A stretch of 64,000 nt of DNA from Thermohalobaculum sp039805905 (GCA_039805905.1 JBDIVM010000003.1:310001-374000), one strand, 5' to 3'; shown: positions 1-9,300, counted from the first letter of the stretch. Translations and numbers: made by a program. Notes: generated by a model not told the origin, from the letters alone.

Positions 1-1445
1 GTCCGCCGCCGGGCGCGCGTTTCCTCCGCCAGCAGCACCAGCTCCTGTGCGAGGCCGGGCAGGCGCGGCCCGAGGCGCGCGAGCACGCGGGCGGTTCGCG
101 CCATGTCGCGCGCGAGCTGGGCGGGGCCGAGATTCTCGGCGATCCAGCCCTCGACCACGGGCCGCGCCGCCTCCCACATGTTGCAATGCGGATCGAGGCT
201 GCGGGCCACACCCTCGACCACCACCATCGTCCGCTGCAGCAGGATCAGCTCGGTGCGCGTCTCCATTCCGAACCGCTCCGAGGTCTCCAGCAGATAGGCG
301 AGCAGCCGCGCCATCGAGATCGACGAGACTTCCTGCCCGTGGATCGGCTCGGCGATCGCCCGGAGCGATTGGGCGAAGGCCTCTACGTCGCGGTCGGCGG
401 GCACGTAGCCGGCCTCGAAATGCACCTCGGCGCCGCGCCGGTAGTTGCGGCTGATGAAGGCGTAGAGGATCTCGGCATAATGCCGCCGGGTAATCGGGTC
501 GAGCCGCCCCATGATCCCGAAGTCGAGCATGATCAGCGTGCCGTCCGGCCCAATCCGGATGTTGCCCTGGTGCATGTCGGCATGAAAGTAGCCGTCGCGC
601 AGCGCATGGCGCAGGAATGTGCGGATCATCCGGCCGGCGATCTCGCCGAGGTCGAGCCCGGCCGCCGCCAGCGCCGCCGGTTCCACCGGCAGCCCCTCCA
701 CCCATTCCATGGTCAGGACGCGCCGCGAGGTTCCGGCCCACGAGATTTCGGGCACGTGCAGCCGGTCGTCGGGCTGCGTCTTGTCGCGGTATTCGCTGGC
801 CGCGGCCGCCTCGAGCCGGAGGTCGAGCTCGGTGTTCACCACCCCCTCGAAATGCGCCACCACCGCCGAGGGCCGGAGCCTGCGCGCGCCGGGCACGATT
901 CGCTCGACCAGGTGCGCAATCAGGTAGAAGGCGGCGATGTCGGCGCGGAACTGGCGATGGATGTTGGGGCGCAGCACCTTGACCGCCACCTTCCGCCCCG
1001 TCGGCCTCCAGACCGCCGGATGGACCTGTGCGATCGATGCAGCCGCCACCGGTTCGCCCAGGTCGCCGATCAGCTCCCAGGCACGGCCACCGAGCTCGCT
1101 CTCGATCGCCGCGCGGGCCTCGGCCGTCGGGAAGGGCGTCAGCCGGTCCTGCAGGAAGCGCAGCTGATCGCTCAGCTCGCGCCCGGTGACGTCGGGCCGG
1201 GTCGAGAGGACCTGGCCGAACTTCACATAGGCCGGCCCCATCGCCTGCAGCGCGCGCGGCAGCGGCGGCAGATCCGGATTGCCGGCCCGGCCGAACATGC
1301 CGAACGGCCGGGCGAGGGCGCGGATGGCGAAGCGCGGCCAGCCTATGATCTCGAACGCATCGAGGATCGCGACCATGGCACCGGTGCGCTCGAAGGTCGC
1401 TCCGGTGCGGAACAGTCGCCAGAGCTGGGGGATGGCGGCGAACAT
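1..1445 (-). CDS. ubiB: UbiB, ubiquinone biosynthesis protein kinase-like (3' end outside window)
   Basis: UbiB is an atypical (ABC1/ADCK) kinase-like ATPase needed for coenzyme Q biosynthesis at the inner membrane. The frame starts at an ATG three bases after the ubiE stop and runs off the left edge after 481 codons. Visible family marks are the KxGQ motif (KFGQ, residues 75-78), the alanine-rich nucleotide loop AAAS (134-137) that replaces the usual glycine loop, the catalytic loop DMHQGN near residue 290 and a DFG near 308. The C-terminal membrane helices expected for the family lie outside the window. It is probably co-transcribed with ubiE upstream. Confidence 0.95.
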   Translation of the reverse strand, partial: MFAAIPQLWRLFRTGATFERTGAMVAILDAFEIIGWPRFAIRALARPFGMFGRAGNPDLPPLPRALQAMGPAYVKFGQVLSTRPDVTGRELSDQLRFLQDRLTPFPTAEARAAIESELGGRAWELIGDLGEPVAAASIAQVHPAVWRPTGRKVAVKVLRPNIHRQFRADIAAFYLIAHLVERIVPGARRLRPSAVVAHFEGVVNTELDLRLEAAAASEYRDKTQPDDRLHVPEISWAGTSRRVLTMEWVEGLPVEPAALAAAGLDLGEIAGRMIRTFLRHALRDGYFHADMHQGNIRIGPDGTLIMLDFGIMGRLDPITRRHYAEILYAFISRNYRRGAEVHFEAGYVPADRDVEAFAQSLRAIAEPIHGQEVSSISMARLLAYLLETSERFGMETRTELILLQRTMVVVEGVARSLDPHCNMWEAARPVVEGWIAENLGPAQLARDMARTARVLARLGPRLPGLAQELVLLAEETRARRR

Positions 1446-1448
1446 CGC

Positions 1449-2216
1449 CTAGAGCCGCCAGCCGGAATGCAGCGCCGCCACACCCATCGACAGGTTGCGC
1501 CAGTGCACCTGGCCGAAGCCCGCCGTGCGGAGCATCGCCGCGAAACGCTCCTGGTCCGGGAAGCGGCGGATCGACTCGACCAGATACTGGTAGCTCGCGC
1601 GGTCGCCGGTCACAACCTGCCCCATTGGCGGGATCAGGTTGAAGGAGTAGCGGTCATAGAGCCATTCCAGCGCCGGAATCGTCACATGGCTGAACTCGAG
1701 GCAGAGGAACCGACCGCCCGGCCTGAGCACCCGGTAGGCCTCGGCCAGCGCATCCTCGATGCGGGTCACGTTCCGGATCCCGAAGGCGATGGTGCAGGCA
1801 TCGAAGTTGCGATCTGCGAAAGGCAGTCTCATGGCGTCGCCGCAGACCCAGTCGATATTGGCGATGCCCTGCTTTGCGGCACGCCGGATGCCCTCGTCGA
1901 GCATCGCCTCGGTCATGTCGCAGACCGTGACATGGCCGTTGCCGTGCAGCCGGTCGAGGAAACGGAAGGCGATGTCGCCGGTGCCGCCCGCCAGGTCGAG
2001 CAGCCGCATCCCCGGCCGGGGTGCCAGCCAGTCGATCAGCGCCTGCTTCCAGAGCCGGTGCACGCCCCCCGACATCAGGTCGTTCATCAGGTCGTAGCGC
2101 GAGGCGACCGACGAGAACACGCCATGCACCATCCCGGCCTTCTCGGCCTCGGGCACGGTGCGGAACCCGAAATGGGTTTCGCCGGAGGGGCTTGACTTCG
2201 CGCTGTCGTCGGTCAT
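1449..2216 (-). CDS. ubiE: UbiE, demethylmenaquinone/2-polyprenyl-1,4-benzoquinol C-methyltransferase
   Basis: SAM-dependent C-methyltransferase of ubiquinone synthesis, 255 residues, the usual size. The SAM-binding motif DLAGGTGDIA lies near residues 70-80, and the family sequence VASRYDLMNDLMSGGVHRLWK is near the N-terminus. The frame stays open about 116 codons further upstream, but that extension is Arg/Ser-rich and overlaps the divergent mutM gene. I therefore start at the ATG that opens MTDDSAKS, followed by the conserved GFRTVPEAEK segment. It is divergent from mutM across about 79 bases and followed three bases later by ubiB. Confidence 0.95.
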   Translation of the reverse strand: MTDDSAKSSPSGETHFGFRTVPEAEKAGMVHGVFSSVASRYDLMNDLMSGGVHRLWKQALIDWLAPRPGMRLLDLAGGTGDIAFRFLDRLHGNGHVTVCDMTEAMLDEGIRRAAKQGIANIDWVCGDAMRLPFADRNFDACTIAFGIRNVTRIEDALAEAYRVLRPGGRFLCLEFSHVTIPALEWLYDRYSFNLIPPMGQVVTGDRASYQYLVESIRRFPDQERFAAMLRTAGFGQVHWRNLSMGVAALHSGWRL

Positions 2217-2295
2217 GGCCCGCCTAGATAGCGCGGGTGGCGGGATCATGCTATGGCGCTTTTCGTCCCTCCGAGGTTTTGCCGAGGATGTGCCC

Positions 2296-3177
2296 ATGCC
2301 CGAGCTCCCCGAAGTCGAAACCGTCCGCCGCGGGCTGGAGCCCGTGCTGGCGGGCCATGTGCTGGCCCGCGTCGAGCAGCGCCGGCCCGACCTGCGCCGG
2401 CCGCTGCCCGAGCGCTTTGCCGAGCGGCTGGCCGGGCGGCGGGTCACGCGGCTCGGGCGGCGCTCGAAGTACCTGCTGATCGGGCTGGAGGCGGGCGAAA
2501 GATCGCCCGGGCACACCTGGCCCGAAGAAACCTGGATCGTCCATCTCGGCATGTCGGGCCGCATCCTTGTCGGCGGCGCGACTCTGGGCGAGTTTCATCA
2601 TGCGACCCCCGGCCCCGGCCGGCACGACCACGTCATCGTCACCACCGATGCGGGCGCCACCGTCACCTACAACGATGCGCGGCGCTTTGGGGCAATGGAT
2701 CTCTGGCCGACCGCAGCGCTCGAGGCGCATCCGCTGCTGGTCGGGCTGGGACCCGAGCCGCTGGGCAATGCCTTCAGCGGCGCCACGCTGGCGGCGGCCT
2801 TCACGGGCAAGCGGGCCCCGGTCAAGGCGACGCTCCTCGACCAGCGCGTGGTGGCGGGTCTGGGCAACATCTATGTCTGCGAGGCGCTGCACCGTGCCGG
2901 GATCAGCCCCGGTCGGCCCGCCGGCTCGCTGTCGCGCCCGCGGATCGACCGGCTGGCACGGGAGATCGTCGCCACCCTCACCGAGGCGATCGCCGCCGGT
3001 GGCTCGAGCCTGCGGGACTACCGGCAGGCGGATGGCGAGCTCGGCTACTTCCAGCACAGCTTCCGGGTCTACGACCGCGAGGGCGAACCCTGTCCGGCGC
3101 CGGGCTGCACCGGCACCGTGGCGCGCCTCGTCCAGTCGGGCCGGTCCAGTTTCTACTGCCCGAGGTGCCAGCGCTGA
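2296..3177 (+). CDS. mutM: Formamidopyrimidine-DNA glycosylase (Fpg/MutM)
   Basis: Base-excision repair enzyme that removes 8-oxoguanine and formamidopyrimidines and nicks the abasic site. It has 293 residues. The start is fixed by the N-terminal MPELPEVETVRRGL, where Pro2 becomes the catalytic nucleophile once Met is removed. A conserved lysine lies in RRSKYLL, and DQRVVAGLGNIYVCEAL is the family's helix-two-turn-helix segment. The C-terminal zinc finger is CX4C...CPRC and ends in GRSSFYCPRCQR. It is transcribed divergently from ubiE. Confidence 0.97.
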   Translation: MPELPEVETVRRGLEPVLAGHVLARVEQRRPDLRRPLPERFAERLAGRRVTRLGRRSKYLLIGLEAGERSPGHTWPEETWIVHLGMSGRILVGGATLGEFHHATPGPGRHDHVIVTTDAGATVTYNDARRFGAMDLWPTAALEAHPLLVGLGPEPLGNAFSGATLAAAFTGKRAPVKATLLDQRVVAGLGNIYVCEALHRAGISPGRPAGSLSRPRIDRLAREIVATLTEAIAAGGSSLRDYRQADGELGYFQHSFRVYDREGEPCPAPGCTGTVARLVQSGRSSFYCPRCQR

Positions 3178-3409
3178 CCCGCGGGCGCGTCGCGCTCCAT
3201 CACCCCGGCACGAATGACCGTGACGCGCAGGCGCAGTGTCTATCCGAAGATTGCGGCAGGATGCCCCCCGTCGCATGCCGGCAGAGCGCCATGGACCGTC
3301 GCCCGTGTGTCCTTGCGGGAAGCCGTGCGAGCCTCGTCCCGGCCCACCTTGATCGCCGCGGCGGGCGAGGCTAGACCGGTCGCTCACCGGAAAGGGCACG
3401 AGGTGCGCC

Positions 3410-4186
3410 ATGGCCTACGAGAACATCATCGTCGAGACCCGCGACCGGGTCGGGCTCATCCGGCTCGACCGCCCGAAGGCGCTCAACGCGCTGAATTCGG
3501 CCCTGATGCGCGAACTCGGCGAGGCGCTGGCCCGGTTCGATGCCGACGAGCAGGTCGGCGCCATCGTGCTCACGGGCTCGGAGAAGGCCTTCGCCGCCGG
3601 GGCCGACATCAAGGAGATGCAGCCGAAGAGCTTCGTCGACGTGTTCCGCGAGGACTTCATCACCGCCGAGTGGGAGGCGGTGACCCGCATCCGCAAGCCG
3701 GTGATCGCAGCCGTCGCCGGCTATGCTCTCGGCGGGGGCTGCGAGCTTGCCATGATGTGCGATTTCATCCTCGCCGCCGACACCGCGAAATTCGGCCAGC
3801 CCGAGATCAATCTCGGCGTCATGCCGGGCGCCGGTGGCACCCAGCGGCTGACCCGATTCGTCGGCAAGTCGAAGGCGATGGAGATGAACCTGACGGGGCG
3901 CCTCATGGACGCCGAGGAGGCCGAGCGGGCAGGCCTCGTCAGCCGCATCGTCCCGGCCGACGGCCTCATCGACGAGGCGGTCGCGACGGCGGCGAAGATC
4001 GCCGCGAAAAGCCCGATCGCGGTGATGGCCGCCAAGGAGGCGGTCAATCGCGCCTACGAGACCACCCTCGCCGAGGGCGTGCGCTTCGAGCGCCGCATTT
4101 TCCATAGCCTCTTCGCCACTGCCGACCAGAAGGAGGGAATGGAGGCCTTCGTGGCGAAACGGACCCCCAATTTCAGGGGCGAATGA
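3410..4186 (+). CDS. Enoyl-CoA hydratase/isomerase (crotonase family)
   Basis: Probably a short-chain enoyl-CoA hydratase, adding water across trans-2-enoyl-CoA in beta-oxidation. The 258 residues match the 255-260 usual for monofunctional hydratases. Crotonase marks are the oxyanion-hole segments AFAAGADIKEM and GYALGGGCELAMMCD, and the two catalytic glutamates in ALGGGCELA and FGQPEINLG. The fold cannot fix the substrate, so names such as fadB-like or paaF are not assigned. It stands alone between mutM (232 bases upstream) and rpsT (85 bases downstream). Confidence 0.92.
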   Translation: MAYENIIVETRDRVGLIRLDRPKALNALNSALMRELGEALARFDADEQVGAIVLTGSEKAFAAGADIKEMQPKSFVDVFREDFITAEWEAVTRIRKPVIAAVAGYALGGGCELAMMCDFILAADTAKFGQPEINLGVMPGAGGTQRLTRFVGKSKAMEMNLTGRLMDAEEAERAGLVSRIVPADGLIDEAVATAAKIAAKSPIAVMAAKEAVNRAYETTLAEGVRFERRIFHSLFATADQKEGMEAFVAKRTPNFRGE

Positions 4187-4202
4187 AGCCCCGATATCCC
4201 CG

Positions 4203-4231
4203 TTGACGGGCCGGGGCGCTTCGTGTATCCC
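4203..4231 (+). promoter_or_regulatory. Candidate sigma-70 promoter of rpsT
   Basis: TTGACG and TATCCC are separated by 17 bases, about 40 bases upstream of the rpsT start codon. The -35 element has five of six consensus bases and the -10 element is weaker. The position fits a short leader for a ribosomal protein gene. This is pattern matching only. Confidence 0.4.
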
Positions 4232-4271
4232 CGCCGCTCATCTTCGAGAGAAAGAAAGACGGAACATCAGC

Positions 4272-4538
4272 ATGGCCAATACGCCATCCGCGAGGAAGCG
4301 CGCCCGTCAGGCGGAGCGGCGCACCGTGGTCAACAAGGCGCGCCGCTCGCGCGTCCGCACCTTCATCCGCAAGGTCGAGGAGGCGATTGCCTCCGGCGAC
4401 CAGGCCGCCGCGCTCGAGGCGCTGCGTCTCGCCCAGCCCGAGATCGTGCGCGGCGCGGTGAAGGGGATCCTTCACCGCAGGACCGCGAGCCGGAAGGTCT
4501 CGCGGTTGCACCACCGGATCAACGCGATGTCCGCCTGA
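4272..4538 (+). CDS. rpsT: 30S ribosomal protein S20
   Basis: Primary-binding protein of the small ribosomal subunit, 88 residues and strongly basic. The start is fixed by the family N-terminus MANTPSARKRARQAERR, and the C-terminal half carries the S20 pattern GILHRRTASRKVSRLHHRINAM. An in-frame upstream extension exists but carries the promoter-like sequence instead. rpsT lies close to dnaA in many alphaproteobacteria, as it does here with only a rhodanese gene between. Confidence 0.98.
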   Translation: MANTPSARKRARQAERRTVVNKARRSRVRTFIRKVEEAIASGDQAAALEALRLAQPEIVRGAVKGILHRRTASRKVSRLHHRINAMSA

Positions 4539-4907
4539 AGCCGGCCTCCGCGCCAGGTTGCTGCAGGTCCGCCCCGGCACCGGTGGCGGGCCTTCGCGTT
4601 TCCTTCACCGAAGCTTCATGTTCCGGGTTCGTGCTAGTGTCCGCGACGGCTGAATTTCGCTAGCATAGACGGCGTAAGATTCGATCCGACGGTCTCACAA
4701 TTTGCGAGAGTAATCAGTGGCGCGCGCTGTCGTATAGAGGCAGCGAGAGCCACGCTTTTTGTGAATGATACTGAATATTACTTTTGTGGCATGGACATTT
4801 AACCAAATAATGGGTCGATCGCATCGAAAAGCGGTTGCGACGAATCTTGATTGGCGTCTAGGTCTGACTTCCGCCATCCGGACGGGGAATCGGCGTGTGG
4901 GGATGCG
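4539..4907. other. 369-base gap between rpsT and the rhodanese gene, with an AT-rich patch
   Basis: No credible gene is seen. The stretch from about 4740 to 4870 is much richer in A and T than its surroundings. It lies one small gene upstream of dnaA, so it could hold promoters or a DNA-unwinding region. I looked for DnaA boxes (TTATCCACA and close variants, both strands) and found no cluster, so I do not call an origin. Confidence 0.5.
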
Positions 4908-5354
4908 ATGCCGAAAGCCCAAAAGATCATCGACGAAATTGATCCGGCCGAGGCTTACCGTCTGCTCGAATCCGCACCCGATGCGGCCCTGGTGGATGTG
5001 CGGACCCGCGCGGAGTGGGCCTTCGTCGGTTCGCCCGATCTCACGGCGATCGACCGGCCGGTCTGGCGGGTGGAGTGGGTGGCGTTTCCCGAGATGGTGC
5101 GGAACCCTGGATTCCTCTCGGATCTCGTGACATGCGCGGGAGGGAAGCTCCCGGAGCGCCTGCTGTTCATCTGCCGCTCGGGCGCGAGGTCGCTGGCCGC
5201 CGCACAGGCGGTCGCCGAAGCGACCGCAGGTCACGGTGCCGCGCCGCTTTGTCTCAATGTCGCGGAAGGCTTCGAAGGCGACCTCGATGGCGAGGGCCAT
5301 CGGGGCCGCATCAACGGATGGAAGGCCCGGGGCTTGCCCTGGCGGCAGGGTTGA
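4908..5354 (+). CDS. Rhodanese-like domain protein
   Basis: Single-domain rhodanese homologue of 148 residues, probably a cytoplasmic sulfurtransferase or sulfur carrier. The N-terminal half has the rhodanese signature ALVDVRTRAEWAFVG (residues 27-41). The active-site loop is FICRSGARS with the catalytic cysteine at residue 89, the loop length typical of sulfur-accepting rhodaneses. There is no signal peptide. The ATG at 4908 is preferred because the preceding 19 codons are not conserved-looking and would need a TTG start. It ends about 70 bases before dnaA. The physiological sulfur acceptor is unknown. Confidence 0.85.
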   Translation: MPKAQKIIDEIDPAEAYRLLESAPDAALVDVRTRAEWAFVGSPDLTAIDRPVWRVEWVAFPEMVRNPGFLSDLVTCAGGKLPERLLFICRSGARSLAAAQAVAEATAGHGAAPLCLNVAEGFEGDLDGEGHRGRINGWKARGLPWRQG

Positions 5355-5424
5355 GGAAAACGTCCGCGGGCCTGCCCGGCTCGCGCGGCGATGTTTGCGG
5401 TTCAACGCAAACGGAGCGTCAAGG

Positions 5425-6885
5425 ATGGGGAGGATCATGTCGAGACGGGGGGACGATGGCGACGGGCGCGACAGCCGCGATCTGGGGAGAATCTGGTCGG
5501 CGACGCTTGCTCTGGCGGAGAATGAGCTCGGAACCGATTGCGTCGATCAGTGGATCCGGCCGGTCATCCTGACCTCGGCCGAGAACGGCATGGCCGTGCT
5601 ATCGGCGAGCACCGGGTTTCTGGCGGACTGGGTCGAGCGGAATTACGGGCTGCATCTGCTGCGCCTGCTGCAGCGGCAGTTGCCCGACACGCGCCGGATC
5701 ACGGTCAGGGTCTCGGCCGATGCACCGCGGAGGCTGCCCGATAGCGCGCCGGGCGGAGCGCCGCGCCAGCGCCGGCGCGACGACCCGGCCGCCGGCGCCG
5801 AAACCACGGCCCCGGCAAACGGCCGCGATGCTTCGGATGACCCGCTGACATCAGCGCCGCTCGACCCGCGCTTCACCTTCGACAGCTTCGTGGTCGGCAA
5901 GCCGAACGAACTCGCCCACGCCGCGGCCCGGCGGGTGGCGGACAGCCCCGACGCCGCGTTCAATCCGGTTTTCCTCTATGGCGGTGTCGGCCTCGGCAAG
6001 ACCCACCTCATGCACGCCATCGGCTGGCAGCTGCGCCGCAACCGGCCAGGCTGCAAGGTTCTGTACCTCTCGGCCGAGCACTTCATGTACCGCTTCGTGC
6101 AGGCGCTGCGCCACCGCGACACCCTGAGCTTCAAGCGCCAGTTCCGCTCGGTCGACGTGTTGCTGGTGGACGACGTCCAGTTTATCGCCGGCAAGGATTC
6201 CACCCAGGAGGAATTCTTCCACACCTTCAACGCGCTGATCGACCAGAAGAAGCAGATCGTGATTTCCGGCGATCGCAGCCCAGAGCGGATCGACGGGCTG
6301 GAGGAACGGATCTGCTCGCGGCTGCAATGGGGGCTGGTCGTCGATCTCCATCCGACAGACTACGAACTGCGTCTCGGCATCCTGCAGTCGAAGGCCGAGG
6401 CGATGGCGGCGAGCGACCCGAACTTCACCATCGAGCCGAAGGTGCTGGAGTTCCTGGCGCACCGGATCAGCTCGAATGTCCGGGTGCTGGAAGGGGCTCT
6501 GACCCGGCTCTTCGCCTTCGCGTCTCTGGTCGGTCGGCGGATCACGCTGGAGATGACCCAGGAGTGCCTGGCCGACCTGCTGCGCTCGGCTGACCGCAAG
6601 GTCACCATCGAGGAGATCAAGCGCAAGGTCGCCGACCACTACAACCTGCGACAGTCTGACATGGTCTCGGCCCGCCGTGCCCGCGCGGTGGCGCGCCCGC
6701 GGCAGGTGGCGATGTTCCTGGCAAAGACGCTGACCTCGAAATCGCTGCCGGAGATCGGGCGCGGCTTCGGCGGCCGCGACCATACCACCGTGATCCACGC
6801 GGTGCGGAAAATCGAGCAGTTGCGCGAGACCGACAGCCAGCTTGACGAAGATATCGAGATGCTGCGGCGCAGCCTGGAGGGGTGA
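5425..6885 (+). CDS. dnaA: Chromosomal replication initiator DnaA
   Basis: AAA+ ATPase that binds oriC and opens the replication origin. It has 486 residues. A variable domain I (about 15-90) and a Pro/Arg-rich linker precede the AAA+ core, with Walker A GGVGLGKTHL near 186 and Walker B LLVDDVQF near 245. The C-terminal DnaA-box-binding domain carries the signature GRGFGGRDHTTVIHAVRKIE. The ATG at 5425 has GGAG eight bases upstream. An ATG at 5437, four codons later, is the alternative. dnaN follows after 125 bases. Confidence 0.97.
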   Translation: MGRIMSRRGDDGDGRDSRDLGRIWSATLALAENELGTDCVDQWIRPVILTSAENGMAVLSASTGFLADWVERNYGLHLLRLLQRQLPDTRRITVRVSADAPRRLPDSAPGGAPRQRRRDDPAAGAETTAPANGRDASDDPLTSAPLDPRFTFDSFVVGKPNELAHAAARRVADSPDAAFNPVFLYGGVGLGKTHLMHAIGWQLRRNRPGCKVLYLSAEHFMYRFVQALRHRDTLSFKRQFRSVDVLLVDDVQFIAGKDSTQEEFFHTFNALIDQKKQIVISGDRSPERIDGLEERICSRLQWGLVVDLHPTDYELRLGILQSKAEAMAASDPNFTIEPKVLEFLAHRISSNVRVLEGALTRLFAFASLVGRRITLEMTQECLADLLRSADRKVTIEEIKRKVADHYNLRQSDMVSARRARAVARPRQVAMFLAKTLTSKSLPEIGRGFGGRDHTTVIHAVRKIEQLRETDSQLDEDIEMLRRSLEG

Positions 6886-6955
6886 TCCCCTCCAGCCCCT
6901 GCATATTGTGTGACTCGGGCATTGAATCCCAAAATGAATTGGCTAGTGTGAGTGT

Positions 6956-6974
6956 CCCGCGGCCGGACCGCGGG
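6956..6974 (+). other. GC-rich hairpin in the dnaA-dnaN gap
   Basis: CCCGCGG and CCGCGGG pair perfectly around a five-base loop, 36 bases before the dnaN start. No T-tract follows, so a classical terminator is unlikely. It could slow transcription or shape the dnaN leader. Function is not shown. Confidence 0.3.
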
Positions 6975-7010
6975 GCCGGTTTCCGGCTGCGCTGAGAGAT
7001 GGATCGGGTG

Positions 7011-8129
7011 ATGAAGGTCACAATCGAGCGTGCCGCACTCTTGAAAGCGATGAGCCGCGCGCAGGGAGTCGTCGAGCGCAAGAACACCATCCCGATCCTT
7101 GCCAATGTGCTGATCGAGGCCGAAGGCGGCCAGGTGAGCCTGCGGGCGACCGATCTGGACATCGAGGTCATCGAGCGCATCCCGGCGGCGGTCGAGAAGC
7201 CGGGTGCGGTGACGGTGGCGGCGCATCTCCTGCACGAGATCGTGCGGAAACTGCCGGAAGGCGCGCAGCTCGCGCTGCGCGCGGACGCCGATTCCGGCCG
7301 GCTCGACGTTATCGCCGGCCGCTCCCGGTTCTCGCTTGCGACGCTGCCGCGCGAGGACTTCCCGGTGATGGCCTCGAGCGAGTATGCCTGTTCCTATGCG
7401 GCACCGGCGCCGGTGCTCCGGCGCCTGTTCGACAAGTCGAAGTTCGCGGTCTCGACCGAGGAGACGCGCTACTATCTCAACGGCGTCTACCTCCATGTTG
7501 CGAGGGAAGGCGGTACGCCGGTGCTGCGTGCGGTGGCGACCGACGGGCACCGGCTTGCGCGCATCGACGCCGATCTTCCCGATGGGGCCGAAGGCGCGCC
7601 GGGAGTGATCGTTCCGCGCAAGACGGTGGGCGAGCTCAGGAAGCTCCTTGAGAGCGACTCGGACGAGATTGCCGTTTCGGTGAGCGAGACCAAGATCCGC
7701 TTTTCGGTTGACGGGCTGGTGCTGACCTCGAAGGTGATCGACGGCGCCTTCCCCGACTACACGCGGGTGATTCCGACCGGCAACACCCGGCGGATGGAGG
7801 TGGACGCCGCCGACTTCGCCGCGGCGGTGGACCGTGTGGCCACGGTCAGCCAGGAGCGCTCGCGCGCGGTGAAGCTCGCCATGGAGACCGACCGGCTGAC
7901 CCTGTCGGTGAACAGCCCCGATTCCGGCAGCGCCGCCGAGGAGCTTGTCGTCGCCTATGCCGACGAGCAGATGGAGATCGGCTTCAACGCCAGGTACCTG
8001 CTCGAGATTGCCGGCCAGATCGACCGCGAGAACGCGGTGTTCCTGTTCAACAACCCGGGCGATCCGACGCTGGTGCGCGAGGGCGACGACGCCAGCGCGG
8101 TCTATGTCGTGATGCCGATGCGGGTGTGA
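7011..8129 (+). CDS. dnaN: DNA polymerase III beta sliding clamp
   Basis: Processivity clamp that holds DNA polymerase III on DNA. It has 372 residues and three clamp folds. The start MKVTIERAALLKAMSRAQ is family-like; an ATG four codons upstream (6999) gives MDRV before it and cannot be excluded. Recognisable stretches are VVERKNTIPILANVLIEA near the N-terminus, LRAVATDGHRLA in the middle and the C-terminal YVVMPMRV. The last codons overlap a possible GTG of recF, so the two genes are probably coupled. Confidence 0.97.
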   Translation: MKVTIERAALLKAMSRAQGVVERKNTIPILANVLIEAEGGQVSLRATDLDIEVIERIPAAVEKPGAVTVAAHLLHEIVRKLPEGAQLALRADADSGRLDVIAGRSRFSLATLPREDFPVMASSEYACSYAAPAPVLRRLFDKSKFAVSTEETRYYLNGVYLHVAREGGTPVLRAVATDGHRLARIDADLPDGAEGAPGVIVPRKTVGELRKLLESDSDEIAVSVSETKIRFSVDGLVLTSKVIDGAFPDYTRVIPTGNTRRMEVDAADFAAAVDRVATVSQERSRAVKLAMETDRLTLSVNSPDSGSAAEELVVAYADEQMEIGFNARYLLEIAGQIDRENAVFLFNNPGDPTLVREGDDASAVYVVMPMRV

Positions 8130-8143
8130 GGCGGCGGGGGGCA

Positions 8144-9298
8144 ATGCCCCGTCTCGCCATTCTCTCGCTGAGGCTGGTGCAGTTCCGCTCCTACGCTCTG
8201 GCGACGATCGCGACCGGCGGTGCCTCGGTGGTTCTGCACGGCGCGAACGGGGCAGGCAAGACCAACATCCTCGAGGCGGTCTCCCTGCTGGTGCCCGGGC
8301 GCGGGTTGCGCCGTGCCGGACTCGACGAGATGATCCGCCGCCCGGACGGCACCGGCTGGCGGCTCAGGGCCGAGGTGGCGACGCCTTCCGGACCGACCGA
8401 GATCGTCACCGGCGTGGATTCCGCCGAGACCGGGCGGCGGATTGTCGAGATCGACGGCAAGGCGACGACCCAGAGCGCACTCGCGCGCCATCTGCGCATG
8501 GTCTGGCTGACCCCGGCGCTGGACCGGCTCTGGATCGAAGGGCCGGGTGACCGGCGGCGCTTCCTCGACCGGATCGCGCTCGGTTTCGAGCCGGACCATG
8601 CCGAGACCTCGCTCGCCTACGAGAAGGCGATGCGGGCACGCAACCGCCTGCTCAGGGAGCCCGGCTGGGACGATTCCTGGGTCTCCGCGCTCGAGACGCA
8701 GATGGCGCGGTCCGGGGCGCGAATCGGGCGCGCACGGGCGGCGGCGCTGGTGCGGCTGGAAGCGGCGCAGCAAGGAGCGGAAGCGTTGTTTCCTCAGGCG
8801 GATCTGGCTATTCTGGGCAACATGGAAACCCGCTTCTGCCAAGTGATTCGCGCGGGCGATGATCCCGATTCGCTGGAGGTGGAGGAGGCCGCGGCCCTGT
8901 CGCGTGCCCTCGCCGATTCGCGCGCCCGGGATGCGGCTGCCGGACGCACCCTCGTTGGCCCGCACCGGAGCGACCTCGCGGCGGTCTACGCGGCCAAGGG
9001 GATGCCGGCCGCCGCCTGCTCGACCGGCGAGCAGAAGGCGCTCCTGATCTCGCTTTGCCTCGCCAATGCCCGTGCGCTGGCCGACGCGACGGGCGCAGCA
9101 CCAGTCCTGCTCCTCGACGAGGTCGCCGCGCATCTGGACGCAAGTCGGCGTGAGGCGCTTTTCGCCGAGATCACGGCGCTCGGCGCGCAGGCTTGGATGA
9201 CCGGAACCGGGCCCGAGCTCTTCGGGGGAATCGAGCCCGGCGCGCTCAGGCTAACGGTCAGCGAGGCCGGCGGGCTCTCCGTCGTGGCGGAAGGCTGA
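8144..9298 (+). CDS. recF: DNA replication and repair protein RecF
   Basis: SMC-like ATPase that loads RecA at gaps together with RecO and RecR. It has 384 residues. Walker A is GANGAGKT (33-40), and an ABC-type signature STGEQKALLISL is followed by Walker B VLLLDEVAAHLD. The ATG at 8144 has a GGCGGGGGG ribosome-binding sequence just upstream. A GTG at 8126 overlapping the dnaN stop is less likely because the six extra residues do not look conserved. dnaN-recF is the classical bacterial order. Confidence 0.96.
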   Translation: MPRLAILSLRLVQFRSYALATIATGGASVVLHGANGAGKTNILEAVSLLVPGRGLRRAGLDEMIRRPDGTGWRLRAEVATPSGPTEIVTGVDSAETGRRIVEIDGKATTQSALARHLRMVWLTPALDRLWIEGPGDRRRFLDRIALGFEPDHAETSLAYEKAMRARNRLLREPGWDDSWVSALETQMARSGARIGRARAAALVRLEAAQQGAEALFPQADLAILGNMETRFCQVIRAGDDPDSLEVEEAAALSRALADSRARDAAAGRTLVGPHRSDLAAVYAAKGMPAAACSTGEQKALLISLCLANARALADATGAAPVLLLDEVAAHLDASRREALFAEITALGAQAWMTGTGPELFGGIEPGALRLTVSEAGGLSVVAEG

Positions 9299-9300
9299 GC

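Noticed and set aside
186..2195. Long plus-strand open frame of 669 codons over ubiB/ubiE
   Set aside because: It lies opposite two clear genes and its product is Arg/His/Glu-rich with no domain. High GC opens such frames.
4539..7010. oriC with a cluster of DnaA boxes near dnaA
   Set aside because: No TTATCCACA or close variant cluster is seen on either strand in the rpsT-dnaA or dnaA-dnaN gaps.
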